NCBI GenBank assembly: GCA_038501785.1
Contig: JBAMJR010000006.1
Coordinates: forward strand, 881,501-945,500
Origin: Myoxocephalus aenaeus
Lineage: Eukaryota; Chordata; Actinopteri; Perciformes; Cottidae
DNA: 64,000 nucleotides
Reading direction: 5' to 3'
Shown here: in pieces, positions 60,854 to 64,000 of the stretch
Layout of the letters: every line of letters begins with the position of its first letter
Numbering within the stretch: the first letter of the stretch is position 1
The notes under the pieces: model-generated
The model's database searches: none
Seen by the model: the letters and a program-made list of their open reading frames with translations, nothing else
What the model was told of the DNA's origin: nothing
Translations under genes and position numbers: made by a program

Positions 60854-63800
60854 ATGAAACCATAAAACTATTTCATCGTAAATCCTCAATATTGTTATGA
60901 GAATGGGATGAGATCGTATTAAGAGATCAGGATTTTTGTGATTCAATTTTTTTTTCACAAGAGTGGCTGTGAATTGCTAATAATTTACAGAAACATTCAA
61001 CTTTTCTCACTTTGTCTCTCAAACACACACAGTGAGCAATGCAGCTCTAACAGCACCATAAATTGCATTTAGATTTCACCACAATAGCACAAATTATATT
61101 AGTTCCCATTTCTTTGGGGAGATGACATCGATAAATATAACGTCAGACTTTCAAAGCTTCATCCAAATACCTATAAGCCTAAATTAATTATGAAATAGTC
61201 TCACCTTCACAATCCTCCACGATACCATCAAAGGCCAATGTATTTGTCAGTTCGCTCAAGAAAGTGCATTTTTGCTTCATTTTAATCCTCAATTTATTGT
61301 AAACCTGGACAGGTGAGAGACTGACTCCTCCCTTCGCTATTACTGATGGGGAAAAGTCAGAAATGGCTGCAGTGCGTCATAAACATTTTGGAAACAGATT
61401 GCAGACTATAATCCAGAGCAGATATTTTAGGTTTGTATCATCTTCAGATTTAATACATAATCCAAACTAAACATCGGTCAACGTCTGGGTGGTGCTACAT
61501 TTAGCACAATGTGCGGTTGTCAATCACACTCAAGTTGACCTTATTCTGACCTCACGTGTGATCTGTCTGAAAAGTCACAGTTTAATAGCAGGGCCCTCTA
61601 TCGACCAGTTTCTATGGGCTACTCCGACAATTTGAATGGGAATGGACATTTTAGCTTACACAAGCTCTTTCTTGATATATCTGTAATAAATGAGGCACCA
61701 ATAAGCTATTCAAAATAGTGTTTTTATCTTCATGATAGGATTCTCACCTGCATAATATTTCAAAGAGCATTATTCGACAAGTACCTCCCTCAGCCCCCCA
61801 TGCATTTGTAGATTGGTCTGTAGACTCATGATATATGATGAAAAGAGGCCCCTTAGACAGATCAAAGGTAGGCAATAACAACATTATAGGGTCTTCAAGA
61901 ACTATGACTCATAAATGCAAAGTTAATAATATACTTGTAGAATAATGCCCCTGGGCCATTTGGCCAGTGGGCCCGGTGCACTACGACATGAAACCCTTAA
62001 ATTCCAAATTATGCATGAATTTGGCGGATCAGTCCGCTGGAAATTCTTCAAAACCAGAAGTCAAACATATGTATTCTTTTTGTTATCTTTTGTTTTTGGA
62101 GGAAATTCATTACGCACTTCTGCAGGAGCCTTTCTTTCCAATGGAAACCTGCTTTCTCTGGAAGCTTCACAGCATGCCAAGTTGCTGTACACATGACGTA
62201 ATTCCCCTGAATTGTGTCAGGAGGTGTGGAGGCACTTGCAGATCTGCATGATCAGACTCAGCAGCCCTCTGATGTAAAAGCTGAAGAAACTAAAAAACAG
62301 GGGCGTCTTTCTCTAAAGAAAATGAAAATAAAATCACCAGGTCTTGTGACTACATGTATTCTGACATCTAGATACAGTATATGTATAGATATTGGTAAAG
62401 ACATCCATTAAATCTGCTGTGCGGCAGGTAAGCCATGGAGTTTTATACTGGTTAAATGTGATAACTGGGCGTAAAACACCATTCATTTCTGACCACCTCC
62501 TCCCATTAGTTGTTCACCTGGACAGAGCATGACCTCTATACACTGTAGCTCTGTTCACTCTTTTCCCATGAGCACTTTTGCCGTTCACATATTTATTCAC
62601 ATTAGTGCAGTGAAGGAGTACAATGGTCGATTACATTTCAAAAGTCGTACATTGAAACGATGATCAGATCAACTGTACTCAGCAGCACAAACATCTGCAT
62701 CCACTATCCCGCAGTGTTCAGGCAAGGAACCTCGAAGCCGACTTGTGTGTGTAACCGTTAACTGAGATGAATGTAAGTTCCTTTTATTAAGTGCACAGAG
62801 CAATAGTCCTGAATATGCCTTTCTATGACAGTTACAGCAGGATTTGACAGGTAGCCGCTCTAATTAGAGCTTGTTTCTATCAACACACACGAAGCACAGA
62901 GATGAGGAGACATGGCCCATCTTCTCCTTCTGTTTACTGAAGGGATAATTGCAACGTGGGTGATGAGAATGAGGGATTAGTGAGGATGAGTTCATGCTCA
63001 CAGCACCCAGGACTATCAGTGAGGACCAGGAAAAAGAAAATCCTCACCGCCGCTTTTAATTAACAGGAAGTTTGTTGTGTGTCCGCTACATTAGACTGGG
63101 CCACCCTGTAAGTGTGCGATGCCTCAGCAGATCCGCTTCAGATCATCTTTGTTTATGGCAACTGATATATGCCAGAGAGTCTCACTTGCTCTATTCCAAC
63201 TGTGGGTGGCACCCATCCTTTATAGTTTGAGAGGGAAGGTATTTTATTAATCTGTAATGGAGGGCAAACTCTTGAGCAATCGTCCTGGAGCTTCTTTGCC
63301 TATTTGTCTACCTTAATTAAAGTGTCCCTCGGGGTTTGGTGCATTAACAAAGTGTGTGAGCAGGCTCACGGGATAATGCAGTCGTGAATGCTGACTAATT
63401 GCCATTATTTACACAATAATATCTTGGCTTGTAACGGGAACATTTGTATTTTAGATACAAAGCAATTAGGTGGACCCCAACTATGCCATCACACACAGCT
63501 CCTGTTCACATGTCTGATTAATGAGGACTGCTATTTAACATGGTGGTCAGAGCAATGAGGGCAAGTAGCAGAGGTTAGCGCTCCAGACCACGAGAAGAAT
63601 GAGATAAAAAAAAAATCTAAATGCACTTGGTCTGACGGTAGGATGAGCGTTTTCAGGAAAACTCTTTTTCAAGGGCGTGTAGAGAGAATCTGCATGTACT
63701 GTACATGTCTGATTGGTGATGAGCTGCTGCTTGTTAGCTTGAACTCTCCCTTCCACTGAACGTACGCATCACTGACACAGGTTTCACCCACTAGATATAT

Positions 63801-64000
63801 TTCTATGGTGCTATTCTCAGCAATAATGTGATAAATTCTCAACTCAATAAACATAATGAATGACTCGTATATCTTGGTATATTTGAACCAATACACTGGC
63901 TTCAACAACTGGCTTCTTGCATACACGTTTCTGCCTGTTAGCGGTGGTGGTTTAGTCTAATTGGGATGATTGTTCATTCTAATATGCATTAATTAGTGTA
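60853..64000. other. Intergenic; last ~1.2 kb repeat-poor
   Basis: No gene recognised. From ~62800 on there are no recognised repeats and frequent TAAT/ATTA words (see findings). Short ORFs in this stretch look incidental. Confidence 0.4.

Overview
This is eukaryotic, almost certainly teleost fish, DNA. Small phase-consistent exons with GT/AG junctions are separated by short AT-rich introns. There are long (CA/GT)n and (GA/CT)n microsatellites and several interspersed repeats that I recognise from memory as common in spiny-rayed fishes (percomorphs). The species cannot be named from the sequence.

The left third (about 236-19726, minus strand) is the 5' portion of one gene, the type VII collagen alpha-1 chain (col7a1), which forms the anchoring fibrils that tie epidermis to dermis. 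I could trace 50 consecutive coding exons. They encode a signal peptide, a von Willebrand A domain (VWA1), nine fibronectin type III (FN3) repeats, a second VWA domain (VWA2), a 14-residue Cys/Pro linker, and the first ~423 residues of the interrupted Gly-X-Y triple helix. All junctions keep one open frame. The non-collagenous head (NC1) comes to about 1244 residues, close to human COL7A1 as I recall it (~1253). The gene runs off the left edge, so the rest of the helix and the C-terminal NC2 domain are not in the window.

The introns carry repeats. There is a ~680-bp inverted-repeat element with an internal perfect 25-bp-arm palindrome in the intron between the two FN3-8 exons. A TA-flanked MITE is nested in an older repeat in the 3-kb intron between FN3-3 and FN3-4. 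A (CT)n tract lies just upstream of one collagen-exon acceptor.

The right two-thirds (about 19.73-64 kb) has no protein-coding gene that I can support. It holds a complete 874-bp non-autonomous hAT-type element with a perfect 8-bp target duplication, six copies of a fold-back element, two copies of an 'ATTA-rich' element, LINE-like tails, microsatellites and a 39-bp-arm hairpin. Possible transcription-unit pieces are a minus-strand exon-like segment ending in a consensus donor at 26947 (possibly a 5'-UTR exon of col7a1) and a CpG-containing, promoter-like segment at ~37.05-37.41 kb. The last ~1.2 kb is repeat-poor and rich in ATTA/TAAT, like conserved non-coding DNA, but that needs an alignment to test.

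I found no evidence of a new biological system. The most interesting points concern col7a1: three in-register Gly replacements, a fused FN3 exon, a degenerate second MIDAS, and the possible remote first exon. There are also two long palindromes that resemble template-switch events.
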